This document shows positions 7,622-16,322 of a DNA stretch of 64,000 bases, piece after piece. This stretch comes from DAMCZI01 sp032095175 (GTDB taxonomy: Bacteria; Bacillota; Clostridia; Clostridiales; Caloramatoraceae), in assembly GCA_032095175.1 (NCBI GenBank), contig DAMCZI010000013.1, forward strand, positions 56,114 through 120,113, read 5' to 3'. Below the pieces are notes generated by a model. That model saw nothing but the letters and a program-made list of their open reading frames with translations, was not told where the DNA came from and ran no database searches. Every line of letters starts with the position of its first letter. Within the stretch, counting starts at the first letter, position 1. The translations under genes and the position numbers were made by a program.

Positions 7622-9383
7622 ATGACTCAGCCCCCTCAAGCATATTATCACACTGACTTTCTTCATACTGCTTTAGGTACAAATTTTTATATACCCCATC
7701 AATATCCATTAATTCATAATGGGTTCCCCTTTCCACAATTCTTCCATTATCAAGTACTATTATTTCATCAGCATTCTTTATTGTAGAAAAGCGATGAGCA
7801 GCAATAATTATACTTTTATCATAAGTTGTTGTAGAAAGAGCATCCTCTATTAATTTTTCACTATCGCTATCAAGGGCTGATGTGGGTTCATCAAGAATTA
7901 GAATAGGACTGTCTTTAAGAATAGCCCTTGCTATAGTGATCCTTTGTTTTTGTCCTCCAGATAGATTAGAGCCATTTTCCGATAAAATGGTATCATAGCC
8001 ATTTGGCAGTTCCATAATAAAATCATGAGCATTGGCTATTTTCGCTGCGTTAATTATTTCATCAATTTTAGAATCCTTTTTTCCATAGCTTATATTTTCA
8101 GCCACAGTTTCAGGATAAATATATGCGTCCTGTGTTACCATAGAGATTTGAGAACGTAGCGCTTCCAAATTAATTTTATTTATATCATTACCAAATACTT
8201 TTATTTCTCCCTCAGTTGCTTTAAAAAAGCCCCATAGAAGACTAAATATTGTACTCTTTCCCCCTCCACTTGCTCCAACTAAAGCTATTGTTTTGTTTTT
8301 AAATAATTTAAAATTTATATTAGTCAAAACAGAGTTATGTCCATCATATGAAAAGGAAACATTTTTAAATTCCACTGGGAGATTATCTTTTATATTAAAA
8401 ACATCTCTATTCCCACAGGTTTCTTCAGTTGGATAGGTTAGTATTTCGTATAGTCTATCTATTCCTCCCTTTGCAGCTTTCACATTGCTCACTAAATTAA
8501 TTAATTCAATCACTGGATTGCTTAAATAAGTAATCATTGCAAGAAAAACAGTAAATTCACTAATGGTCATTTCCCCAATAAATGTTAACCTTCCGCCATA
8601 TAGGTTTATAACAAACATTGGAATAATAAGCACTAATGTGCTTAAAATCATAGTATATAATCTGCGCTTCACTATTTTCATCTCTGTATCATATACATGG
8701 CCCTGGCACAGTTGATAACTATTTTGTAGCTTTTTCTCTAGATTAAATGACTTTACAATATAAATACCATTAACAGTATCTCGAATAATTGAAGTAACCT
8801 TACCAAATTGCTCCTGAAGTTTACCGGAATGCTTGCTTATTGGTTTAGAAACAAGATTGTTTAAACTAACTGCTGCACATAATACAATCATTGTTATTAA
8901 GAGTAATTTCCAACTAAGAATCAGTCCATAAATCACAGCACAAATAAAAACTAAAGGTTGATATACGAAATCAGATAGTTCAATTAATAGGTTTTTAATT
9001 AGCTCTATATCACCATTTACTCTGGATGCCAAATCTCCACTATGATGCTTCTTAAAATAAGGAAAAGAAAGATTTTGTATATGCTCTGCAATTTTATTTC
9101 TTATATTTCTTATTGTATATTCCATAAATCTAGATGCAGAAAGTATCCTAATAAAAATATCTACTGTCTCAATAAATAAGAGTATTATTACAAACCATAT
9201 ATAGGCAGAGAATCTCTCAGTGTTATTAGCTGAAATCATATTAACCAGGTTTCCATACCCGTATAGAATTAGTATGCTGACTGCTACATCAATCAAACTG
9301 AAAATGACACATACAAATAGCCATACTTTATACTGCTTCCCAAAAGATAAAATATATCTAAGTTGACTATTTCTTTTTTTCAT
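7611..9383 (-). CDS. ABC exporter, first half-transporter (permease-ATPase)
   Basis: A 590-residue exporter-type half-transporter. The membrane domain (about 15-310) includes the coupling segment FKKHHSGDLASRVNGD. The ATPase has Walker A GASGGGKST, Q-loop MVTQDAYIY, signature LSGGQKQR, Walker B ILILDEPTSALD and switch AHRFST. The residue after the Walker B Asp is Glu, so this site should be catalytically competent, unlike the degenerate site of many heterodimeric exporters; both subunits here look active. It is the first gene of the overlapping exporter pair and lies 121 bases downstream of the SDR gene. Substrate not predictable. Confidence 0.88.
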   Translation of the reverse strand: MKKRNSQLRYILSFGKQYKVWLFVCVIFSLIDVAVSILILYGYGNLVNMISANNTERFSAYIWFVIILLFIETVDIFIRILSASRFMEYTIRNIRNKIAEHIQNLSFPYFKKHHSGDLASRVNGDIELIKNLLIELSDFVYQPLVFICAVIYGLILSWKLLLITMIVLCAAVSLNNLVSKPISKHSGKLQEQFGKVTSIIRDTVNGIYIVKSFNLEKKLQNSYQLCQGHVYDTEMKIVKRRLYTMILSTLVLIIPMFVINLYGGRLTFIGEMTISEFTVFLAMITYLSNPVIELINLVSNVKAAKGGIDRLYEILTYPTEETCGNRDVFNIKDNLPVEFKNVSFSYDGHNSVLTNINFKLFKNKTIALVGASGGGKSTIFSLLWGFFKATEGEIKVFGNDINKINLEALRSQISMVTQDAYIYPETVAENISYGKKDSKIDEIINAAKIANAHDFIMELPNGYDTILSENGSNLSGGQKQRITIARAILKDSPILILDEPTSALDSDSEKLIEDALSTTTYDKSIIIAAHRFSTIKNADEIIVLDNGRIVERGTHYELMDIDGVYKNLYLKQYEESQCDNMLEGAESYDV

Positions 9384-9504
9384 TTATATCCCCCTGTGAC
9401 TTAATTTAAATTTAATTTATAACTTATAGTGAGCACAATTAACTTTTGTTTCAATAAAATCCTGTTTCTCTGGTTTATGCTCTGGAGATGTCTAGCCCCA
9501 TTAA

Positions 9505-10446
9505 CTAAATTCCAATTAGCTCATTTCCAAACTCCCATACTTTCTCAATAATATCTTTTTTAGCTGCATATTTGGGGTATACCTTTTTATCAAAAAGTTG
9601 CTTTATTTCCGATATTAATCCCTGAGGATAATTGGATTCTTGTGTAATTTCTCTTCTATCATTTATCAGCCGCCCGGTAACATTTATAAATTCCTCAGAA
9701 GTACAAATGTGGTAATAGGTTTCACCCATGGTTTCAGGTAGTTGAGCAAATATATTTTCAAGTACTGCAGCAATTCTCCATCCTGGTTTAAGATTTTTTA
9801 ATGTACGTTTGGACAACTTTATAGCAGGAATTTGTATTGCATTTACTTTTATGCCCAAATCTTTGTATCCCTCTGCCATCTTAAATGTTAGCATCAATAA
9901 TGCCATCTTTGAGTCTCCATACATTTTATAAGAATTGTAACCTCTACTATCCTTGAACTCACCTTTTAAATTATCAAATTCAATTTTTCTTTTAGAATCA
10001 AAGAAATGTCTTATGTTAGTACTGCATGCATTAAGAATTCTTGGGTCATTGGATTTTGAAAGCATATCTATTAATAATTTTATCATCAGCATTGGGCCAA
10101 AGGTATTTGTAGCAAAAGTTATTTCAATATTTTCAGGACTAAGTTGATATTTTTTGTTACCATGATCAAAGTGTCCTGCGTTATTGATTAATATATCCAG
10201 CTTTTGATGTCTTTCTTTGAGTTGGCTGCAAAAGTTTTGAATTGATTGGAAGGAAGAAACGTCCAACTTCATTAACTCAACATTTTCATTTTCTGTAAGT
10301 CTAATAATATCTTGCTGCACTTCTCTACTTAAATCAATATTGCGACAGGCCATAATTACCCTGTACCCCTCTTTGGCAAACTTAATTGCTGCAGCCTTCC
10401 CTATACCAGAATTTGCTCCAGTAATAACAACTGTTTTTTCATTCAC
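9505..10446 (-). CDS. Short-chain dehydrogenase/reductase (retinol dehydrogenase/POR-like)
   Basis: A 313-residue NAD(P)-dependent oxidoreductase. It has the nucleotide-binding motif TGANSGIGKA near the N-terminus, NNAGHFDHG, and the catalytic YGDSK (Y-x-x-x-K) in the middle. Arg in ACRNID after the second strand suggests NADP(H). The length and the C-terminal extension match the protochlorophyllide-reductase/retinol-dehydrogenase-like branch rather than compact FabG types. I prefer a GTG start at 10446 because it is spaced 4 bases from GGGGGAGAG; an ATG five codons upstream overlaps that site. Natural substrate unknown. It is first in the direction of the exporter genes and may be cotranscribed with them. 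Confidence 0.8.
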   Translation of the reverse strand: MNEKTVVITGANSGIGKAAAIKFAKEGYRVIMACRNIDLSREVQQDIIRLTENENVELMKLDVSSFQSIQNFCSQLKERHQKLDILINNAGHFDHGNKKYQLSPENIEITFATNTFGPMLMIKLLIDMLSKSNDPRILNACSTNIRHFFDSKRKIEFDNLKGEFKDSRGYNSYKMYGDSKMALLMLTFKMAEGYKDLGIKVNAIQIPAIKLSKRTLKNLKPGWRIAAVLENIFAQLPETMGETYYHICTSEEFINVTGRLINDRREITQESNYPQGLISEIKQLFDKKVYPKYAAKKDIIEKVWEFGNELIGI

Positions 10447-10848
10447 AGTTCTCTCCCCCATTCTAATTTAATTTTTTTACTAATTATGTTTTATATTTTA
10501 AAATATCTATTAAACAGTAAGGTGAGTTTGGGAAAAGATAGGCAACTATATGTACTAAATTTGAAAATACTTTTATCATGTCTTATATGACGATTATTGC
10601 TTATAATCTTTATTTTTTTATGCAATCACATCTTTCTCACATATACATATTTGGTTATATTTTCCTAAACAATTATAACATAATTATCATTATTAATCTT
10701 AATTATATATAAACTTTACTACTATTTTTAATATTTACTTCATTGAAAAAGTACTTTGGCGCTTACAGAACAACTTCATTTATGTTTCTTCTATCTACAT
10801 GAAATGTTGATTTTGGTGTCTTTTCTTATCTGTACAAAGCATAAAAAA
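10447..10848. other. Gene-free region
   Basis: About 400 bases of very AT-rich sequence upstream of the SDR gene. I see no reading frame with a ribosome site, no RNA gene and no repeat, apart from the terminator at its upper end. It presumably carries the SDR promoter, but no confident -35/-10 pair stands out. Confidence 0.5.
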
Positions 10849-10902
10849 AGCACCTCACTCCATCTATGTTTTTTACGATTATTTCCAATGGATTGAGGTG
10901 AT
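10849..10902 (-). terminator. Terminator downstream of cyclophilin gene
   Basis: Arms CACCTCA-C-TCCAT (10851-10863) and ATGGA-T-TGAGGTG (10888-10900) enclose a 24-base loop and are followed on the minus strand by a run of T (complement of 10843-10849). It lies about 100 bases beyond the cyclophilin stop codon. Confidence 0.65.
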
Positions 10903-11001
10903 ATTCACCTATCTATTTTTTTGAATAACATAAGCTTCTATAAATGTGATTTCGTTTAATGATTAGTTGAATTAGTTATATTAAATGATGTTTAACCTTC
11001 C

Positions 11002-11607
11002 CTATATTACTTTAAATCCTGTCCTTTTACGTTCTTCCATAACTGCTTCCATTTTTGCCACAACTTCTGCCTTTGTTAATCCTTTGAATTTTTCTGGTTC
11101 ACCATATTCAACTCCAAAGGTATCAACAGTGATACTTTCAATGTAAACTTTTTCTATAGCTCTATGTAAAAAACCATCCTCAATTGTTTCCACATTACCA
11201 ATTCTATCAGCTTCATCCATACCCTCTATTACCCTGGCAAAAGCAGTAAAATCATTATCCAGCTGGGGTGTATCAACTAGAACAATGAAAAAATCGCTGT
11301 TTTCTGTATTATACTCAAATCTTCCTAAACCAACAGTTCCCCTTGTAAATTTCAAATTGTTATTAACCCCATTATTTTTACATTCGCTTTTAATGCAATA
11401 TTCTAAAGCACCTGCACCATCATTATCCGGACATCCACTTTGTATTAACTTGCCATTCTCCACTCTCCAAAAATACAACCCATCAAAGAACTTTCTTCTA
11501 CTTAAACTTATAAAATTTTTAACTGACTCTGGAGCCTGATTTGGATATAGCTCCATCTTTATAGTTTTACCTTCTTTAATTTTTAAAGTTGCTATTGGAT
11601 TTTTCAT
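11002..11607 (-). CDS. Peptidyl-prolyl cis-trans isomerase, cyclophilin type
   Basis: A 201-residue cytoplasmic cyclophilin with no signal peptide. Recognisable blocks are APESVKNFISL, FFDGLYFWRV, LIQSGCP, RGTVGLG, NSDFFIVLVDTPQLD and FTAFARVIEGMD. The catalytic Arg (FWRV), the Gln of LIQSG and the FF pair are kept. However, the Gln of the usual SQFF is Asp, the Trp before LD is Gln, and the His of the active-site loop is Phe. It therefore belongs to the divergent clostridial type, and isomerase activity may be reduced and insensitive to cyclosporin. The last 35 residues form a charged helical tail. Confidence 0.82.
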   Translation of the reverse strand: MKNPIATLKIKEGKTIKMELYPNQAPESVKNFISLSRRKFFDGLYFWRVENGKLIQSGCPDNDGAGALEYCIKSECKNNGVNNNLKFTRGTVGLGRFEYNTENSDFFIVLVDTPQLDNDFTAFARVIEGMDEADRIGNVETIEDGFLHRAIEKVYIESITVDTFGVEYGEPEKFKGLTKAEVVAKMEAVMEERKRTGFKVI

Positions 11608-11734
11608 TTACAAACCCCTTTCCTCTTAACATAGTAACCCAGGCACTTATGTAATCATATATATGTATATCTGCATTTTTGTGTCTTACTTACTCAAACG
11701 AAAGCTTAAAAATTCAAAACAAATAAAAATAATT

Positions 11735-12694
11735 TTATTTTACTGCATACTTAATAATTAATGCTACACCCAGGGTAAGCACTAAAGCTGAATTCATTAT
11801 AATAAAGTTTTTAACTGCTAAAACAAAGGTGTTTTGTTTAGTTTGCTCTCTATAAAAAATCTTAACATGCTTGTACACCAAAATAAAGGTACCCAAAACT
11901 ATGATAGAAATTAGAGGAATTATTTTAAGTATCAATAATATAATAATTGACATATATCCAATAAAATATAGTACTGTAAAGAGCTTTAGCGCATTGCTTT
12001 TTCCGATATATACCGGAAGAGTATAACGCCTGTTTTCAATATCATCCTCAATATCGCATATATTATTTGCCAGCATAATATTAGCTATCCCCACAACTAA
12101 GGGGATAGAGATAAGAAATATATAAATAACCTCAATTAAATTTATTCCAACTCCCAATGTTCCACCCTTTAGGGATATAGTTATTAGATTCTTATTGAAG
12201 ACATGTATATAAACTGATATAAAAGGAATTATAAATCCCATAAAGCCCCCAGAAAATATCTCTCCAAATGGGGTGCGTGATATTGGTATAGGTCCAGAAG
12301 AATAAAAAACGCCCATTAAGAAAGAGACTGAACCCAACAACAGCACTATAAAATCAGTATTTAAGAACAATAATATTCCAAAAATTATCGCTATAGTAAG
12401 TAGAATAAAAATAGTAGTTACAACTGTAGATTCCTTAATATCATACCTTACAATAGCATTATGCTTTTCATAACCATATCCACGTTTTTTATTTGCACCT
12501 TTGAAATCCTGATAATTATTAATAGCTGTGGTAGCCATATCTATACATAAAAGTGATACGAACATCAATATAAAATTTTTCAAATTAAAGGTATCAAAAC
12601 GGTAAAGAGCATAGAATGTTCCCAATAAAAATGGGATGATACTAGCCACCTTTGTTTGAATTTCTACTAACTTTAAAAAACCACTAATAGGCAT
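11735..12694 (-). CDS. UbiA-family prenyltransferase (MenA-like)
   Basis: A 319-residue polytopic membrane enzyme with eight to nine helices. The first Asp-rich motif is NNYQDFKGANKKRG and the second NICDIEDD, both placed in cytosolic loops as in the UbiA family that transfers prenyl chains to aromatic acceptors. The closest likeness is 1,4-dihydroxy-2-naphthoate octaprenyltransferase (MenA), yet no men genes are nearby, so the acceptor is open. I set the start at the Met at 12694 (MPISGFLKLV) because GAGGAGTGG precedes it; an in-frame start ten codons earlier lacks a site. It is a single-gene unit with a terminator-rich intergenic region upstream. Confidence 0.8.
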   Translation of the reverse strand: MPISGFLKLVEIQTKVASIIPFLLGTFYALYRFDTFNLKNFILMFVSLLCIDMATTAINNYQDFKGANKKRGYGYEKHNAIVRYDIKESTVVTTIFILLTIAIIFGILLFLNTDFIVLLLGSVSFLMGVFYSSGPIPISRTPFGEIFSGGFMGFIIPFISVYIHVFNKNLITISLKGGTLGVGINLIEVIYIFLISIPLVVGIANIMLANNICDIEDDIENRRYTLPVYIGKSNALKLFTVLYFIGYMSIIILLILKIIPLISIIVLGTFILVYKHVKIFYREQTKQNTFVLAVKNFIIMNSALVLTLGVALIIKYAVK

Positions 12695-12855
12695 ACTCGA
12701 TCCACTCCTCATAAAGCTCTGCAATTATTACTCTGTATGAATATTGTAATGTATTTGTCGTGAAATGTAAATTCAAGGAGAATCGGAGTTAATTGTAACA
12801 AACTGTACTTTGTTTTCTCCTTTGGAGCGCCCAGAATCATCTCTAGCCTAACAAG

Positions 12856-12875
12856 TGCTTTAATTAAAGCACTCT
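12856..12875. other. Perfect 18-bp palindrome
   Basis: AGTGCTTTAATTAAAGCACT is self-complementary. It lies between the prenyltransferase gene and the pcp terminator. It could be an operator for the downstream minus-strand prenyltransferase gene or a small terminator stem; there is no T run. Confidence 0.4.
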
Positions 12876-12885
12876 AGAAAGTTCA

Positions 12886-12937
12886 TAAAAAAGACACATC
12901 ACTATTTATTATAAGTTACTAGTAATGCGTCTTTTTT
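12886..12937 (-). terminator. Bidirectional terminator after pcp
   Basis: AAAAAAGAC at 12888 and GTCTTTTTT ending near 12936 form the outer stem, with CAT/ATG inside and an A/T-rich loop. A run of A on one side and T on the other suits termination in either direction. It closes the five-gene peptidase operon. Confidence 0.65.
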
Positions 12938-12972
12938 CTATTCAAAATCGGAGATTTTATTGTTTTCTATAA

Positions 12973-13617
12973 TTAACTAATTGTTCCCATTGCCTCTTTA
13001 TGTTCCTCTTCATCATTAGCAATAGCTTCGATCGCATACTCTAAAGCCTTTGCAATCATTTCTATTGTCATGCTTGCAGTACCATCTACACGATCAACAA
13101 CTTGCTCTGGTGCAAATGGCACATGAATGAATCCACCTTTTATTTCTGGATATTTCTTATCAATCATATACAGAAGATTATACATAACATCATTACACAC
13201 AAAGGTTCCTGCTGTATATGAAATATTTGCTGGTATTCCATGTTTCCTAATATTATTTACCATTGCTTTGACTGGAATAGTAGCAAAATATGCATTTTCT
13301 CCATCTGTACGTAGTGGTTCATTAATTGGCTGATTACCTTCATTATCTTTGATTCTTGCTTCAGCCAGATTAATTGCAACTTTCTCTACAGTTATAGTAG
13401 AGCGTCCTCCAGCTTGCCCAACACATAAAACTACATCTGGCTTGTACTGTTTTATACCCTTTTCAACTGCTTCACCACTTTTACTGTACACCGTAGGAAT
13501 TTCAATTGTAATTACTTCTGCTCCTGCAATATTATTAGGAAGAAGTTTTACTGCTTCAAATGCTGGATTAACCTTCTCTCCACCAAATGGATCAAAACCT
13601 GTCACTAATATTTTCAT
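12973..13617 (-). CDS. pcp: Pyrrolidone-carboxylate peptidase (pyroglutamyl peptidase I)
   Basis: A 214-residue cytosolic C15 cysteine peptidase that removes N-terminal pyroglutamate from peptides. It opens with the family signature KILVTGFDPFGGEKVNPAFEA. Catalytic residues are the Glu of the EVITIEIP/VGQAGGR region, the Cys in GTFVCNDVMYNLLY and the His in GFIHVPFAPEQ. Length is standard. It is last in the M14-DUF969-DUF979-M29-pcp operon, 15 bases after the aminopeptidase gene. With the transporter pair it suggests scavenging of pyroglutamyl peptides. Confidence 0.95.
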   Translation of the reverse strand: MKILVTGFDPFGGEKVNPAFEAVKLLPNNIAGAEVITIEIPTVYSKSGEAVEKGIKQYKPDVVLCVGQAGGRSTITVEKVAINLAEARIKDNEGNQPINEPLRTDGENAYFATIPVKAMVNNIRKHGIPANISYTAGTFVCNDVMYNLLYMIDKKYPEIKGGFIHVPFAPEQVVDRVDGTASMTIEMIAKALEYAIEAIANDEEEHKEAMGTIS

Positions 13618-13632
13618 GATATTACCACCTTT

Positions 13633-14622
13633 CTAGTATACTTCTGGTTCAGGAATAATAATTCTTCCCTTCTCCATAATCTGACGATTATCTACATAAA
13701 TATCTGGTTCCATCGTAATCAGATCAAAATGTCCACTAGCTTCATGAATCCCACCAAGTGCAATGTTTCTACCAAATCCTATGTGAAAAGTTCCGTAAGC
13801 TGATTCATCTTCGATATAACAATTTCCTTGACATTTTGAGCATGAATTTAATCCAATTCCTAATTCAGAAGCAACATACATCTCTGGATCATTAAATAAT
13901 TTTAAATAATCACTTAAGATTTTGCCGCTTTCACTGTTTTCTATTTCTTGAATTCTTCCTTCAGATAATATAATTTTAATTGGTTTTTCTACTTTCCCAA
14001 TATATCCATAAGAGCCATCTAATATTAGTATTCCTTCTGTTTTAGTTTCTTCAATTGGCACATAAACTTCAATACTTGCTGAGGAATAACCCTTACCATC
14101 CTTAACAACACCATTAAAAAAGCCAGGTTTACGATTTTGTTTATAGAAACTAAGTTTTGTTCCTAATTTGGTCTGTACACGTATAACAGAAGATGCATCT
14201 AAATACTTCATAATGACCTGAGCCATCATCTTACTTTTCTTTGTGTCCATAGTCATGAAATCAAATGACAACATGGATTGCTTATTATTAGTAGCAAGGG
14301 GGAGAGAAAGAAATTTTCTCCCCCGCTTAATAGCTCTTTTTACCGCCAATGTTGTAACTAGTGAATAGTTTGTTGCTCCAATAATTGCTCTATAGTCATC
14401 AAAGATAGTTTCATTTTCATCAAAGAATACACCTACTTGCATCCCCTTTTTTTCAACTATCATCATATCAACAGGTGCTCTTCTTTTTAATGCATATTTC
14501 TTTATCGCATTTGCTTCCTTAATATGTTCATCACTAGTAACAATCAATAACCTCTCCCAGGGTTTTAACCTCAGCCAATCTCTAATAACAATTTGTGCAC
14601 CACGCTCAATATCCTGCTCCAT
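13633..14622 (-). CDS. M29-like aminopeptidase (thermophilic aminopeptidase T family)
   Basis: A 329-residue cytosolic protein matching the M29 (AmpS/AmpT) family mainly in its C-terminal half. The metal-site region reads ELGIGLN, then EDESAYGTFHIGFGRN and GGIHEASGHFDLI, supplying the Glu, His and Asp ligands expected for a dinuclear metal centre. An extra Cys pair (SCSKCQGNC) sits between these motifs. The N-terminal half (LLIVTSDEHIKEA and ATNYSLVTT) matches the Rossmann-like part of the family. Probable role: trimming N-terminal residues of imported peptides next to Pcp. The operon gap to DUF979 is 21 bases. Confidence 0.8.
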   Translation of the reverse strand: MEQDIERGAQIVIRDWLRLKPWERLLIVTSDEHIKEANAIKKYALKRRAPVDMMIVEKKGMQVGVFFDENETIFDDYRAIIGATNYSLVTTLAVKRAIKRGRKFLSLPLATNNKQSMLSFDFMTMDTKKSKMMAQVIMKYLDASSVIRVQTKLGTKLSFYKQNRKPGFFNGVVKDGKGYSSASIEVYVPIEETKTEGILILDGSYGYIGKVEKPIKIILSEGRIQEIENSESGKILSDYLKLFNDPEMYVASELGIGLNSCSKCQGNCYIEDESAYGTFHIGFGRNIALGGIHEASGHFDLITMEPDIYVDNRQIMEKGRIIIPEPEVY

Positions 14623-14643
14623 AATTCACCTTTATCTAAATTA

Positions 14644-15588
14644 TTATTTTAGTGCTATCATATAACCAATTTGGAATACTAATAAAATTAAAGCGATAAC
14701 TACTTGGTTTTTGATAACTCCAAAACGATCTTTCATGTCTAACATGGCTACTGGAACGACATTAAAGTTTGCTGCCATTGGTGTACATAATGTTCCGCAG
14801 TATCCACATGTAAGTGCAATCATACCTATTACAACTGGGTTAGCACCATATGCTAATACAAATGGTCCACCAATACCTACAGTCATTACTGTAATAGCAG
14901 CAAATGCATTACCCATAATCATTGTGAATAGCATCATACCAATCGCATAAACAATAATACCTACATTTACATTTCCCTTTGGAATAATATTTCCTACTAA
15001 TGCTGCAATTACATCACCAACTCCTGCTGCTGTAAATATTGCACCTAAGCTAGCAAGAAGCATTGGAAGCATACTAAGAGGACCAACTGTTGATAATAGA
15101 CGCTCTGAGTCTTTAAGAAATACATTTGGTGTGTTTTCCTTTGAGAAAAGCATTAAAATTATAATTGCTGCTATAACGCCTACACCTACTCCTACTAAAG
15201 CCCCCAATTTTGTAAACATTGCAAAAATAATTGCAAAAAAACCAATTGATAATGCCGGAACAAAGATTTTCATACCAATTTTTTCTGACATCTTCTTTGT
15301 ATATGCTGCATCTGGATTGTCTTGTTTTCCAATTTTAACTTTCTTAAAGATAGCAGGAATAGTCATTATGATAATTAGCACACCATTTACTGCAAATGGA
15401 ATCCATCTACCAAATGCAAGTACAACACCTAATGAACACCAGAATACTCCTGTTCCAACTCTCGAAGGGTTGTCCTTATCCATTGCATTTTTTACACCTG
15501 CATATATAGTAACCAGACCTATAATAATAAAAATTATTTCTAGTAATTTTTGTCCTAATAAAACTTTTGGATCTAAGAAAAATGACAT
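14644..15588 (-). CDS. DUF979 family membrane protein, putative 5-oxoproline transporter subunit
   Basis: A 314-residue protein of about ten hydrophobic helices. The family is recognised by FWCSLGVVLAFGRWIPFAVNG and the repeated glycine-rich membrane segments; it is nearly always encoded next to DUF969 and a pyroglutamyl peptidase, and is currently called a 5-oxoproline transporter subunit on that basis. I chose the ATG at 15588 (MSFFLDPKVL) because GAGAGGGG is eight bases upstream. The glycine- and alanine-rich ending (LTCGYCGTLCTPMAANFN) is a likely pore-lining re-entrant region. Transport substrate is inferred from neighbours, not shown by sequence. Confidence 0.8.
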   Translation of the reverse strand: MSFFLDPKVLLGQKLLEIIFIIIGLVTIYAGVKNAMDKDNPSRVGTGVFWCSLGVVLAFGRWIPFAVNGVLIIIMTIPAIFKKVKIGKQDNPDAAYTKKMSEKIGMKIFVPALSIGFFAIIFAMFTKLGALVGVGVGVIAAIIILMLFSKENTPNVFLKDSERLLSTVGPLSMLPMLLASLGAIFTAAGVGDVIAALVGNIIPKGNVNVGIIVYAIGMMLFTMIMGNAFAAITVMTVGIGGPFVLAYGANPVVIGMIALTCGYCGTLCTPMAANFNVVPVAMLDMKDRFGVIKNQVVIALILLVFQIGYMIALK

Positions 15589-15606
15589 AACAAGCACCCC
15601 TCTCTA

Positions 15607-16284
15607 TTATCTATCTCCATAGTATTTATTAACAAGTTTCTTGTCTTTTACATAGTAATAAATGATTGCAACTATTACTGCAAAAATTCCCACTGGAACT
15701 TCTACTTTAGCCAGGTCAATTAAATCTACCTTATATCCTAAAGAATCCAATGTTGATTGAACTAATAGCCCACCAGCTCCGCCAACAAACAATACTTGAC
15801 AGAAGAACCAAGCAATATTCTCCATTCCTGATGCCATACCTTTAATTTCTTCTTCATGTTTTTCATTTAGAGTTTTTCCAGATGCCTTAATAACACCTGT
15901 TGCCATTGGCATTATAATTGGTCTTACGAAACCAGCTACGCCACCAAAACTTACATTAAATGCTGCAAAGATACCACGCATCACACCATAAGCACCAATA
16001 ATAGCTCCTGCTGAAGCACCTTTAACCTTGCTGATTAATTTTGCTGCTGCTTCTTTCAAACCATTTCTCTCTAATGTACCTGTTACTAACATTATTAAAA
16101 TAAAAATAGCCATGCTTCGATTAGCAACAAAACTTTTCCCTAGTGTTACAAGTAGTCCATTTACCCCTAACCCTCCAACAAGCGCTGTTACAATTGAAGC
16201 ACATAAAATGATTAGGATTGAGTCTTTCTTAAGCGCAAATCCTACAATTACTATGAAGATACCTAATAATTTGATAAGTTCCAT
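15607..16284 (-). CDS. DUF969 family membrane protein, putative 5-oxoproline transporter subunit
   Basis: A 225-residue protein of five or six membrane helices with the family blocks ELIKLLGIFIVIVGFALKK, TGTLERNGLKE and RGIFAAFNVSFGGVAGFVRP. DUF969 and DUF979 together resemble the two halves of an ion-transporter-like carrier. GGGGGATGAATC precedes the ATG. It lies 38 bases downstream of the M14 peptidase gene, so all five peptidase/transport genes are probably one transcript. Confidence 0.8.
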   Translation of the reverse strand: MELIKLLGIFIVIVGFALKKDSILIILCASIVTALVGGLGVNGLLVTLGKSFVANRSMAIFILIMLVTGTLERNGLKEAAAKLISKVKGASAGAIIGAYGVMRGIFAAFNVSFGGVAGFVRPIIMPMATGVIKASGKTLNEKHEEEIKGMASGMENIAWFFCQVLFVGGAGGLLVQSTLDSLGYKVDLIDLAKVEVPVGIFAVIVAIIYYYVKDKKLVNKYYGDR

Positions 16285-16322
16285 GATTCATCCCCCATTT
16301 TCTTTTATTTTCCAAAGTTACA

